Shown: piece after piece, positions 17,175 through 25,310 of the stretch
Layout of the letters: every line of letters begins with the position of its first letter
How positions within the stretch are numbered: the stretch's first letter is position 1
Source: JBCBRD01 sp039819785
GTDB lineage: Bacteria; Pseudomonadota; Alphaproteobacteria; Rhizobiales; Hyphomicrobiaceae
Reading direction: 5' to 3'
Assembly (NCBI GenBank): GCA_039819785.1
Contig: JBCBRH010000014.1
Span: forward strand, 21,794-85,793
Length of the DNA stretch: 64,000 nt
Position numbers and translations under genes: made by a program
Notes under the pieces: model-generated
Database searches by the model: none
The model's input: only the letters and a program-made list of their open reading frames with translations
Told to the model about the DNA's origin: nothing

Positions 17175-18608
17175 CTAGTTCTTGACGTACTGCCAATATG
17201 ATCCGATGCCTGTGACGGCACGCTTGACGTAGACGGGGAACCGGCGATCCGGAGGCCGCACGCCGCTGCGCAACAACAGTCGCAGGTCGGTGAGCAGATG
17301 AGAGCTGTCGGCATAGTTGGCGTGATTGTAAGTCAGCCACCGGTCGGGACCAGCCTGAGAAACATCGATAGAATCAATACCCGCAACAATCATCGGGCCA
17401 TCCTTTGTCACATCGCCAGCCCGTGGCCGGCCAAGCGCCAGCGTCCGGGACGCCATCAGCGCCCAGTCGTTGTTGGCGGCATAAAGTGTTGTGCCCTTCG
17501 CACTGCCAGTAAGCGTTGCGGCCACCTCTTTAAAGACGTCCTGATCCATATCCGGCGAGGCAAGGATCAACTGATCGATTTTCAGATCGTTCCTGGTCCG
17601 CCCTTGCAGGCGTGACATCTGCAAAGCCTCGGCCAAAGGGCGGATGCCAAGACTATGGGCGATGATGTGAATGCGCTTCGCCTTCGTCTTCTCAGCCACC
17701 ATTGTGAGAAACTTCAGGAAATAGCCTCGCGCCCGGTCAGCGCTGTCGCGGTCGTAAAAGTATCCGGTTTCTTCGCCCCGCGATGGCCAGCTGTACATGT
17801 AGGGCACGCCGTCGAACTCGAGATCATGCGCAATCTGTGCGGTGCGGTAAGCGGCCTCATCAAATGTGGTGTTGAAGCCGTGCACGAAGACAAATGCCTG
17901 ATCCTTGAAGCGCTCCGATCCTGCAAGCTCGCTGTTCGACTGGTCCATGAACGTGTCAGCATCCATAAGGTCCAGTGCACCAATCGTGAAATGCTTCCGG
18001 GGATCTTCAGTCTCTGAGTAGAGCGAGTAATCCAGAAAGGCGATTTTCAAGGGGCGCTGTATGGTGCCCTTGTCGCGTGCAATTTTGGGGATCGTCACGT
18101 GCGCACGCCCAAGATGAAGTCGATGCCCACGCTGCGTTCCCGGGCTGGATATGCGCTTGATAATGGGCTTTCCGGCACCGTTTTGATCGACAGCGGACGT
18201 TTCGATCTCAGCCGTTGATCTCGGGGAAGGCTGAGCCTTTAAACCATCGATCTTGCGATCAGTGCCCCAGTAAACGGTCACGACATCATAGAGGTTCTCA
18301 GGCGTCGGTGCTGCCACCTTTGGAACGCCTACAGTCCCAGAAATGGCATCCGCGATCGCGAACGGCGCTGGCCTCGGCGGCAGCGCGACAACTTCACGAT
18401 TCGCACGTGTCGCGGCATCGGCTGCCACAGACGCTGCATCGACCTTTGGAAGATCGACACTGGCACATCCACTGAGGGCGACGAGACAGCCGACAGTCAG
18501 CCATGTCCCCAGGACAGTCAGCCATGTCCCCAGGGAAGTACCCAGGACCCGGAGCTGCGGCCACCTGAAGACAAACCAAGCTCGGTGCGGTCGAATCAAA
18601 TGCATCAT
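17175..18608 (-). CDS. DUF900 alpha/beta-hydrolase lipoprotein
   Basis: The predicted lipoprotein signal ends LVALSGC. The mature protein carries the DUF900 hydrolase domain: VYWGTDRKIDG, AFVFVHGFNTTFDEAAYRTA, YSWPSRGE, the nucleophile elbow IIAHSLGIRPLAEAL, LILASPDMDQDVF and a late YNHANYADS that supplies the His. In family members I remember the elbow reads HS-M/L-GN; here Asn is Ile. Substrate unknown. Start taken at ATG 18608 (MMHLIRPHRAW). A perfect 21-bp duplication (18492-18533) lengthens the hydrophobic leader by seven residues. Confidence 0.87.
   Translation of the reverse strand: MMHLIRPHRAWFVFRWPQLRVLGTSLGTWLTVLGTWLTVGCLVALSGCASVDLPKVDAASVAADAATRANREVVALPPRPAPFAIADAISGTVGVPKVAAPTPENLYDVVTVYWGTDRKIDGLKAQPSPRSTAEIETSAVDQNGAGKPIIKRISSPGTQRGHRLHLGRAHVTIPKIARDKGTIQRPLKIAFLDYSLYSETEDPRKHFTIGALDLMDADTFMDQSNSELAGSERFKDQAFVFVHGFNTTFDEAAYRTAQIAHDLEFDGVPYMYSWPSRGEETGYFYDRDSADRARGYFLKFLTMVAEKTKAKRIHIIAHSLGIRPLAEALQMSRLQGRTRNDLKIDQLILASPDMDQDVFKEVAATLTGSAKGTTLYAANNDWALMASRTLALGRPRAGDVTKDGPMIVAGIDSIDVSQAGPDRWLTYNHANYADSSHLLTDLRLLLRSGVRPPDRRFPVYVKRAVTGIGSYWQYVKN
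18492..18533. repeat. Perfect 21-bp in-frame duplication in a signal peptide
   Basis: Two identical 21-bp units, beginning GACAGTCAGCC and ending CCCCAG, abut at 18512/18513. On the minus strand they encode the repeated residues LGTWLTV inside the hydrophobic core of the DUF900 lipoprotein leader. Confidence 0.9.
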
Positions 18609-18768
18609 GGAAAAGCGTGGCGGGTTTTCAGACCCCTGCGCAATCAGCCTGATCGGATTGTTCACCGATTCGAAGATTGCTCCGGCAGGTGATATTGGAA
18701 CCGGCCGCGCAACGACAGGATCGGTGTCCGGTATGTGAGGAGCACTGCGACGTCGTACAAAGTCGTCA

Positions 18769-19281
18769 TCAAGTCCGACTGGGAAACCCATCGAGCTGCC
18801 GCAGCGCTTCGGAAACGACCATGGCGCTGGCAACCGCGACGTTCAGAGATCGACAGTCAGGGGCCATCGGAATGCAGACCCTGGCATCGGCGCGTTCATG
18901 AATGTCATCTGGAACGCCACTGCTTTCCCGCCCGGCAAGCAGCACATCACCGATCCTGAACTGAAACATATGAAACGGGTCCGCCGCCGCAGCCGTCAAC
19001 AAAACCAGGCGGGCCCTTTCATTGAGGTCATGATCGTCCGCGAGCCGGTTCGCCCCCCCAAGCGTTGCCTCGAAGGCCTCAAAATCGCGGTGCCGCACCA
19101 GCCGTGCGCGCGCGGTATAGTCCATGCCAGCCCGCATCAGCGCCTTGTCGGAAAGGTCAAAGCCCGCGGGCGCGATGATTTCCAGCGGGATATCCAGACA
19201 CGCTGCCAGCCGCATTAACGTTCCGGTGTTTTGCGGAATGTCGGGTTGATAGAGTGCAAGACGAACCTTTGACGTCGGCAT
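18769..19281 (-). CDS. trmL: tRNA (cytidine(34)-2'-O)-methyltransferase
   Basis: A SPOUT-class methyltransferase that 2'-O-methylates the wobble base of tRNA-Leu isoacceptors. Family features are LALYQPDIPQNTGTLMRLAA at the N-terminus, the knot region LLAGRESSGVPDDIHERADA and CIPMAPDCRSLNVAVASAMVV at the C-terminus. About 170 residues from ATG 19281 (MPTSKVRLALYQ) is the usual size; ATG 19365 would add 28 residues, which are unlike the family. Its start faces the bc1 operon. Confidence 0.93.
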   Translation of the reverse strand: MPTSKVRLALYQPDIPQNTGTLMRLAACLDIPLEIIAPAGFDLSDKALMRAGMDYTARARLVRHRDFEAFEATLGGANRLADDHDLNERARLVLLTAAAADPFHMFQFRIGDVLLAGRESSGVPDDIHERADARVCIPMAPDCRSLNVAVASAMVVSEALRQLDGFPSRT

Positions 19282-19679
19282 AACCAGGCGAACCTTATCG
19301 AGCGTTATGAGTGGTGGCGATGATGTGGAACCTGATGGCCTGCGCTGGGCTGATGATGACGTCATGCAACACGGTGGGTAGCTCTCTGTTGAAGATGAAA
19401 CGTGCGCTTCGGGCCAAAACTGCGACGATCGGTCAAGACAAAGACGGTTGAAATCAACCGGCGCTAACCCGTTCGTAGCCTTGAAGAGCCAATGGAAACA
19501 ATGTCACAACGACGCATGGCGATGAGCGCGCTCGCACCAGCGACTGCCCTATGGCACCAAAGGACAATTATTGCGGACCGGAGCTCGTGCGCGATTTCAT
19601 TTGGAATACGCGACACGGCCCGGACGTCTAATCTGACGAACCAAACTCGAATTTACCATCCAAAAACCGGGAGGCACAC
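19282..19679. other. Divergent promoter region of trmL and petABC
   Basis: About 400 bases without a credible gene. It must carry the bc1 operon promoter. GGGAGG just before 19680 is the petA ribosome site. No regulator site is identified. Confidence 0.6.
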
Positions 19680-20252
19680 GTGGCAGTTGAAGCCGAGGAG
19701 CCAGATCGCAGAGACTTTATCATTTTGTCCGGCGTCGCTTTTGCAGGCGTGGGCGTCTTGCCCTTGATCTGGCCTTTTGTCGATCAAATGAACCCTGACG
19801 CCGGCGCACTCGCCTTGGCGTCCATCGAAGTCGACCTCACACCGATCCAAGAGGGTCAGGCGATTACTGTCATGTGGCGGGGAAAGCCGGTCTTCATTCG
19901 CAACAGAACGCCCGAAGAAATTGAGGCCGCGAAAGCTGTCGCAATTGATGAACTGCCCGATGAAGTCGCGCGTAACGAGGGCATTCCAGAATCTGTTCCA
20001 GCAACAGACGAAAACCGGACGAAATCCGGCCATGAAAACTGGTTGGTGATGGTCGGCATCTGTACGCACCTGGGCTGCATTCCAAAGGGACAGGCCCTAG
20101 GAGATAGCAAGGGTGAGTTTGGTGGCTGGTTCTGTCCGTGCCACGGATCCCACTACGACACGGCAGGACGAATTCGGAAGGGTCCGGCAAACCAGAACCT
20201 GGCGGTGCCACCTTACGAATTCCTCGAAGACACACGAATTCAAATTGGCTAA
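19680..20252 (+). CDS. petA: Ubiquinol-cytochrome c reductase iron-sulfur (Rieske) subunit
   Basis: The 190-residue subunit carries the 2Fe-2S cluster of complex III and passes electrons from ubiquinol to cytochrome c1. The cluster motifs are CTHLGC (about residue 128) and CPCHGS (about 152). An N-terminal membrane anchor (DFIILSGVAFAGVGVLPLIW), preceded by a twin-arginine-like DRRDF region, is typical of Tat-exported Rieske proteins. Start is GTG at 19680, set by GGGAGG seven bases upstream. First gene of the petABC operon, 15 bases from petB. Confidence 0.97.
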   Translation: MAVEAEEPDRRDFIILSGVAFAGVGVLPLIWPFVDQMNPDAGALALASIEVDLTPIQEGQAITVMWRGKPVFIRNRTPEEIEAAKAVAIDELPDEVARNEGIPESVPATDENRTKSGHENWLVMVGICTHLGCIPKGQALGDSKGEFGGWFCPCHGSHYDTAGRIRKGPANQNLAVPPYEFLEDTRIQIG

Positions 20253-20267
20253 AGGAGCCTGAGACCT

Positions 20268-21587
20268 ATGGCTGGCCACGAGTCAACTTACGAAGCAAAA
20301 TCAGCTACGGCGAAATGGTGGGACGAGCGCCTGCCAATCGCCCGCATGATGCACGACCAGTTCGTCGATTTCCCCACGCCGCGTAACTTGAACTACATGT
20401 GGACGTTTGGTGGGATTTTGATGTTCTGCCTGGTCGCGCAGATCGTGACGGGCATTGTTTTGGCAATGCACTACAACGCAACGGAAGTTGCCGCATTCAG
20501 CTCTGTCGACAACATCCGCCGCAACGTCAACTACGGCTGGATGATCCAGTCCATGCACGCGGTCGGCGCATCGATGTTCTTCGTAGCCGTCTATTTGCAC
20601 ATCTTCCGCGGCCTCTACTACGGCTCATACAAGGCCCCCCGCGAGATTCTCTGGATGCTGGGTGTCTTCATCCTTCTGGCGATGATGGCCGCGGCATTCA
20701 TGGGTTACGCACTGCCATGGGGTCAGATGAGCTTCTGGGGCGTGACCGTGATCACCAACCTGTTCTCGTCGCTTGATGCGATTATTCCAGGCATGGGAAC
20801 AGCGATTGTGACGTGGCTCTGGGGCGGTTTTTCCGTGACCGGCGTGACGCTCAACCGGTTCTTTTCATTGCACTACCTGCTGCCGTTTGTGATCTTCGGC
20901 CTCGTGATCCTTCACGTATGGGCGTTGCACGTGGCCGGCCAGAACAATCCAACCGGTTTGGACGTGAAAACCAAAGGTGACACGGTCCCGATGGCGCCAT
21001 ATGCCGTCTATAAAGACGCCGTGGCCTTGTTCGCATTCCTCATCGTGTTTGCCTGGTTTGTGTTCTTCCTGCCGGACTATCTGGGCCACTCCGACAACTT
21101 CATCCCGGCTGATCCGCTGGTGACGCCTGCGCACATTGTTCCTGAATGGTACTTCCTTCCATTCTACGCAATCCTCCGCGCCGTGCCTGATAAGTTGTTG
21201 GGCGTCATTGCGATGTTCGCGTCGATCCTGATTTTGCTGTTCATCCCATGGTTGGACACGTCGCGGGTTCGCTCGACCAAATACCGCCCGATGTACAAGT
21301 GGTTCTTCTGGCTGTTCGTGATCACCTGCTTGGCCCTGGGCTATTTGGGTGCCAAGCCTGCTGAAGGATCTTACGTCATCTGGGCGCAGATCTTCACGTT
21401 CTACTACTTCGCCCACTTCCTACTCGTGATGCCGATCGTCGGCATACTCGAGACGCCGGACAAATTGCCGAACTCGATATCGGAGGCCGTCCTCGGAAAG
21501 AAGGGCGAACGACGAGACCGAGATGAGAGCTTTGGCGGCGGGCTGGGTGCTCCAGCCGGTGCAGCTGCCGCTCCAGAAAAACGCTAA
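20268..21587 (+). CDS. petB: Cytochrome b subunit of the bc1 complex
   Basis: A 439-residue integral membrane protein with eight or nine hydrophobic spans. It binds both b haems and forms the quinol oxidation and quinone reduction sites. Visible landmarks are NLNYMWTFGGILMF, GYALPWGQMSFWG, the Qo-site motif PEWYFLPFYAILR near residue 291, and a C-terminal part with WLDTSRVRS. The tail after residue 415 is charged, then Gly/Ala-rich. It is the long single-chain form found with a separate c1, as in Rhizobium-like bacteria. Sits between petA and petC with gaps of 15 bases. Confidence 0.98.
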   Translation: MAGHESTYEAKSATAKWWDERLPIARMMHDQFVDFPTPRNLNYMWTFGGILMFCLVAQIVTGIVLAMHYNATEVAAFSSVDNIRRNVNYGWMIQSMHAVGASMFFVAVYLHIFRGLYYGSYKAPREILWMLGVFILLAMMAAAFMGYALPWGQMSFWGVTVITNLFSSLDAIIPGMGTAIVTWLWGGFSVTGVTLNRFFSLHYLLPFVIFGLVILHVWALHVAGQNNPTGLDVKTKGDTVPMAPYAVYKDAVALFAFLIVFAWFVFFLPDYLGHSDNFIPADPLVTPAHIVPEWYFLPFYAILRAVPDKLLGVIAMFASILILLFIPWLDTSRVRSTKYRPMYKWFFWLFVITCLALGYLGAKPAEGSYVIWAQIFTFYYFAHFLLVMPIVGILETPDKLPNSISEAVLGKKGERRDRDESFGGGLGAPAGAAAAPEKR

Positions 21588-21602
21588 ACAGGGAACTGAT
21601 AC

Positions 21603-22496
21603 ATGTTGCGACATACAAAGACCCTGTCCGCTTTGGCCGTCGGCGCTGCGATTTTCGCAACGCCGGTGGCCCTCACCCCGGCATTCGCTGCCGGCGGTTA
21701 TGACCAGGTCATCGAAAAAGTTGACTGGTCATTCGGCGGGATCACAGGGCAATACGACAAGACGCAGTTGCGTCGTGGGTTTCAGGTGTTTCAAAACGTC
21801 TGTGCCAGCTGTCACGGGTTGAGCCGCGTAGCTTTCCGCTCGCTGTCACAACCCGGTGGGCCAGAGTTCACGGAAGAAGGCGTGAAAGCGCTGGTCGCCG
21901 AGTGGCCTCACCAGGTCACTGCGGGCCCGAATGACGAAGGCGAGATGTTCCAACGGCAGCCGCTTCCGACGGACCCGATCGTTGGACCCTGGAAAAACGA
22001 GAAGGAAGCGCGTGCGTTTAACAACGGAGCATACCCGCTCGATCTGTCCTTGATTGCGCGCGCTCGGACCTATTCGAAAGACGAGCCGTTCTGGGTGCAG
22101 GTCCCGAACATGGTCAAACACATCGCGACGGGTTACGAGCAGAAGGGGCATGACTACCTCTATTCGCTCTTGATCGGGTATAAAGAAGCGCCAGCGGACT
22201 TCAATCTGGGAGAAGGCCTAAGCTACAACATCTCCTACCCCGGTAAGCAGATCGCCATGGTCCAGCCGATACCGGAGGGTGGCGCTGTGGAATACGGCGA
22301 AGATGCCGGCGCACCCAACACCATGGAACAGCAATCCAAGGACGTTGTTGCATTCCTCGCCTGGGCCGCTGACCCGCACTTGAATACGCGCAAGGCCACG
22401 GGCTGGCAGGTGATGATCTATCTTCTGATCACCACGGCTCTCCTTTACATCGGCAAGCAGCGTCTCTGGGCGCGTGTTAAAAAACAGCCTGCCTGA
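21603..22496 (+). CDS. petC: Cytochrome c1 subunit of the bc1 complex
   Basis: The 297-residue protein begins with a signal peptide (LSALAVGAAIFATPVALTPAFA), has the haem motif CASCH near residues 69-73, and ends in a single membrane anchor (MIYLLITTALLYIG) followed by a basic tail. WVQVPNMVKHIATGY and the YSLLIGYKEAP region are cytochrome c1 features; a later Met supplies the sixth haem ligand. It takes electrons from the Rieske centre on the periplasmic side. Last gene of the operon, with a hairpin terminator at 22536. Confidence 0.97.
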   Translation: MLRHTKTLSALAVGAAIFATPVALTPAFAAGGYDQVIEKVDWSFGGITGQYDKTQLRRGFQVFQNVCASCHGLSRVAFRSLSQPGGPEFTEEGVKALVAEWPHQVTAGPNDEGEMFQRQPLPTDPIVGPWKNEKEARAFNNGAYPLDLSLIARARTYSKDEPFWVQVPNMVKHIATGYEQKGHDYLYSLLIGYKEAPADFNLGEGLSYNISYPGKQIAMVQPIPEGGAVEYGEDAGAPNTMEQQSKDVVAFLAWAADPHLNTRKATGWQVMIYLLITTALLYIGKQRLWARVKKQPA

Positions 22497-22535
22497 TAAG
22501 CGGTAAAGCGTGACCAGCACTGGTTAGACAATCTG

Positions 22536-22568
22536 AAAGGCCTCGCTTGCGCGGGGCCTTTTGTTTTG
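22536..22568 (+). terminator. Terminator of the petABC operon
   Basis: AAAGGCC and GGCCTTT arms with additional inner pairs around a TTG loop, followed by TTGTTTTG. It lies 40 bases after the petC stop. Confidence 0.85.
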
Positions 22569-22753
22569 TCGCCGTCAGGATCTGTAATCCTTGCCGCTCT
22601 CAAAGATTTCAAAGCCGAAACGCAAAGCCAGCTTTCCGGCTGGCACAAACTGGCTTACATAGCCGCTGCAGCGACCACGCTCTCCGACCACCTATGAAGA
22701 GCTGCCTCGTCCCATTTGGCCCGAACCATACCAAGACACAGGACCCCAACCAA

Positions 22754-23626
22754 ATGCCGCAAACCATTCTAGGGATTGTCGGAGGTTCTGGCCTCTACGA
22801 CCTGCCTGGACTTCAAAACCCAGAATGGAGGCGCGTTGATAGCCCGTGGGGCCACACGTCAGACGACATTTTGTTTGCGGAAATCGACGGACTGCCGATC
22901 CGCTTCCTGCCCCGCCATGGCCGTGGACACAAGGTGTCACCCACCCACATCAACTACCGCGCTAACATTGATGCCTTGAAGCGTGCAGGCGTCACGGACC
23001 TCATATCGATTTCGGCGTGCGGTTCACTAAAGGAGGCGTATCCACCGGGTCATTTCGTCATCGTTGACCAGTTCATCGACAGGACGTTTGCCCGGGACAA
23101 CAGCTTCTTTGGAGCAGGTTGTGTGGCCCATGTTTCGGTCGCCGATCCCATCAGTCCTGGGCTGGCCGATGCCGTCTACGATGCTTGTCTGAAAGCTGAA
23201 ATCGATGTCACCAAGGATGGAACCTACCTGGTAATGGAAGGCCCGCAGTTCTCCACCCGCGCTGAAAGCAATCTTTACCGCTCGTGGGGGTGCAGCGTGA
23301 TCGGCATGACGAATATGCCGGAAGCCAAACTCGCCCGTGAAGCTGAAATCTGCTACGCGACCGTTGCCATGGTCACCGACTTCGACTGTTGGCACGAAGA
23401 TCACGATGAGGTCGATGTCGCCTCGGTTATCGCGGTCATGAAAGGCAACACGGAAAAAGCGCAGCGCGCCGTTCTGGAACTGGCAAAGTCGTTCCCAAGA
23501 GAGCATCCCGCCTGTCCGATTGGCTCAGACAAAGCGCTCGAAGTCGCCATCATCACGCCACCTGATGCCCGAGACGCAACCCTCCTCGCCAAGCTCGACG
23601 CCATCGCAGGTCGCGTCCTGGTCTAA
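22754..23626 (+). CDS. mtnP: S-methyl-5'-thioadenosine phosphorylase
   Basis: A 290-residue purine phosphorylase that splits methylthioadenosine into adenine and 5-methylthioribose-1-phosphate, the entry to methionine salvage. Family landmarks: ILGIVGGSGLYDLPGL at the N-terminus, RHGRGHKVSPTHINYRANI (phosphate site), SISACGSLKEAYPPG, and MEGPQFSTRAESNLYRSWGC with NMPEAKLAREAEICYATVAM. The ATG at 22754 follows CAGGACC; the longer upstream frame is not family-like. apt and mtnA, which use its two products, lie just downstream. Confidence 0.96.
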   Translation: MPQTILGIVGGSGLYDLPGLQNPEWRRVDSPWGHTSDDILFAEIDGLPIRFLPRHGRGHKVSPTHINYRANIDALKRAGVTDLISISACGSLKEAYPPGHFVIVDQFIDRTFARDNSFFGAGCVAHVSVADPISPGLADAVYDACLKAEIDVTKDGTYLVMEGPQFSTRAESNLYRSWGCSVIGMTNMPEAKLAREAEICYATVAMVTDFDCWHEDHDEVDVASVIAVMKGNTEKAQRAVLELAKSFPREHPACPIGSDKALEVAIITPPDARDATLLAKLDAIAGRVLV

Positions 23627-23643
23627 GGAGGCGAGCCACGCCA

Positions 23644-24105
23644 TCAAGATGGAAAGTGAATGAAGATCTGCATTTTGACGAGCCATGGGAAATAGGTTTG
23701 CAGCAGGTGCCCGATGCCCCAAAGGGCACCGCCCAAAAGCAAAACCGCCGGGATGGCGGCAAATGCAGCCTTGATGAAAAAGCCCACCAGATGGAAAAAC
23801 GGCACGTTGAGCCGCGTGACTTCCGATGGCAACGGAGCCCCATCATCACCGTCGAACCCGGACTGAACGTGGATAGGCGGGGCATCATAGCCGCTATGGT
23901 AATCGCGCCCGGGTGCAAGATCGTTGAGATCAGGCGCACCCCGTGCGTTACTTCCACCTTCGGGCCCATGACTTTGAGATGACCGCTCGCGTTCACGATC
24001 CCGCTCCCGAGCTTCCTTTTGCCGGGCCTCTTTTTCGCGGCGAAGCGTGCGCGGCAGATCATCAAGCCCGTCATCAGCGGAAAGCGGGTAGTTCACATCT
24101 GCCAT
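23644..24105 (-). CDS. Hypothetical membrane-anchored protein
   Basis: The 153-residue product starts with a charged region (LPRTLRREKEARQKEARERD) likely to form a cytoplasmic helix, has a Gly/Asp/Pro-rich middle, and ends with one or two membrane segments (HLVGFFIKAAFAAIPAVLLL and GALWGIGHLLQTYF). I do not recognise a named domain. The coding signal is good and the layout suggests an inner-membrane protein of unknown function. It lies antisense between mtnP and apt, interrupting that functional group. Confidence 0.75.
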   Translation of the reverse strand: MADVNYPLSADDGLDDLPRTLRREKEARQKEARERDRERERSSQSHGPEGGSNARGAPDLNDLAPGRDYHSGYDAPPIHVQSGFDGDDGAPLPSEVTRLNVPFFHLVGFFIKAAFAAIPAVLLLGGALWGIGHLLQTYFPWLVKMQIFIHFPS

Positions 24106-24476
24106 ACCGTGCAGTCCTCCACGTTGTCTTCACCGCCTCACCGAATCAATGCGACGCACACCCCTGCAACCGTCTTACCCCAGAACAAAACTGTCAAATC
24201 AGGCACTCGCCGGTCGTGCAAACGCATTGCGGTATCCAACACTACGACATCAAACCTGAGCGCCAGCTGAACCATTTCCAAGCCACCACCCGGACTTATC
24301 GGCGTCAAACGTCCCTCAATAAGAGGTGATCAAGGCCATGAAACGCCATGAACAGTGGCGTATTCGGCCATGATGGACGACGCATCTTGTTCCAGGCCCG
24401 AAGCTAGGGCACCTTTGCGCTTGGATTTTGACGGCGGCAGTCAACTGACACCCCCAACAACGCTGAGGAGAGCGCA
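24106..24476. other. Intergenic region upstream of apt
   Basis: Lies between the hypothetical membrane protein (leftwards) and apt (rightwards). No gene, riboswitch or repeat is recognised. GAGGAG at 24466-24471 is the apt ribosome site. Confidence 0.5.
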
Positions 24477-25007
24477 GTGAGCGAACTGAAAGATCTCGTG
24501 CGGGCCATTCCCGATTATCCCAAGCCCGGCATTATGTTCCGAGATGTGACGACGCTGTTCGCTGATGCACAAGGTTTCAAAGCGGCCATTGCGCAGTTGG
24601 TGGAACCATTCCGAACTCAGCCGATTGACGCGGTGGCAGGCATTGAAGCACGCGGCTTCATTCTGGGTGGGGCTGTCGCGGATCACTTGGGCTGCGGGTT
24701 CATCCCTGTCCGGAAGAAAGGAAAACTGCCCTACAAGGTCATCAAACAGGACTACGAATTGGAATACGGGACCGATACCATCGAGATCCACGAAGACGCG
24801 GTGAAAACCGGCGAGCGCATTTTGATCGTTGATGACCTGATTGCCACCGGTGGGACAGCCGAAGCAGCCATCAAGCTCATCAAGTCGGTTGGCGGTGACG
24901 TGGTGTCGGCAGCCTTCGTGATCGATCTGCCGGAGTTGGGCGGTGTCGAGCGGCTCAAAGCGCTAGGTGTCAGCAGCCACTGCATCATGGCCTTCGATGG
25001 CCACTGA
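24477..25007 (+). CDS. apt: Adenine phosphoribosyltransferase
   Basis: This 176-residue cytosolic enzyme makes AMP from adenine and PRPP. It shows the N-terminal DYPKPGIMFRDVTTLF, the GIEARGFILGGAVADHLG segment, RKKGKLPYKVI and the PRPP-binding loop ILIVDDLIATGGTAEAAI. Length is standard. Start is GTG at 24477, with GAGGAG upstream. It recycles the adenine released by MtnP, and it is probably cotranscribed with the small zinc-ribbon gene 15 bases downstream and perhaps with mtnA. Confidence 0.96.
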   Translation: MSELKDLVRAIPDYPKPGIMFRDVTTLFADAQGFKAAIAQLVEPFRTQPIDAVAGIEARGFILGGAVADHLGCGFIPVRKKGKLPYKVIKQDYELEYGTDTIEIHEDAVKTGERILIVDDLIATGGTAEAAIKLIKSVGGDVVSAAFVIDLPELGGVERLKALGVSSHCIMAFDGH

Positions 25008-25022
25008 CCGGTGTGAGGGCTG

Positions 25023-25259
25023 ATGCCTCAGAACCCCAAACCGCCTGGCGTTCCTAATTCGGACCTCATGGCGCTGGTTGCAAAATGGCGCCATGAACCC
25101 GAAACGCCGATCAGCTGTCCGCTGTGCGAGGCGGAAACGCTTTCCATCATCGACAAATCGGCCAGGCCCTATGCAGAGTGGTATGCGTTTGACTGTCAAA
25201 CCTGCCAATGGCGTTACGACATGCACGTCCCTCTCTCTGGCCCAATGCCCGGCGCATAG
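25023..25259 (+). CDS. Small protein with putative zinc ribbon
   Basis: The 78-residue product has two cysteine pairs, CPLC (about residue 32) and CQTC (about 58), spaced as in a zinc ribbon, with an aromatic stretch between (YAEWYAFDCQTCQWRYD). No named family is recognised. It starts 15 bases after apt with a GAGGG ribosome site, so it is probably translated from the apt transcript. A role linked to purine or methionine salvage is only suggested by position. Confidence 0.7.
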   Translation: MPQNPKPPGVPNSDLMALVAKWRHEPETPISCPLCEAETLSIIDKSARPYAEWYAFDCQTCQWRYDMHVPLSGPMPGA

Positions 25260-25310
25260 GTCGACACCAGCCCCCCGCCCCCGCTTCAGCCAAACTGTGA
25301 GCACAGCGCA

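Noticed and set aside
22497..22753. SAM or other riboswitch before mtnP
   Set aside because: The only structured element found is the petABC terminator; no conserved riboswitch core is recognisable.
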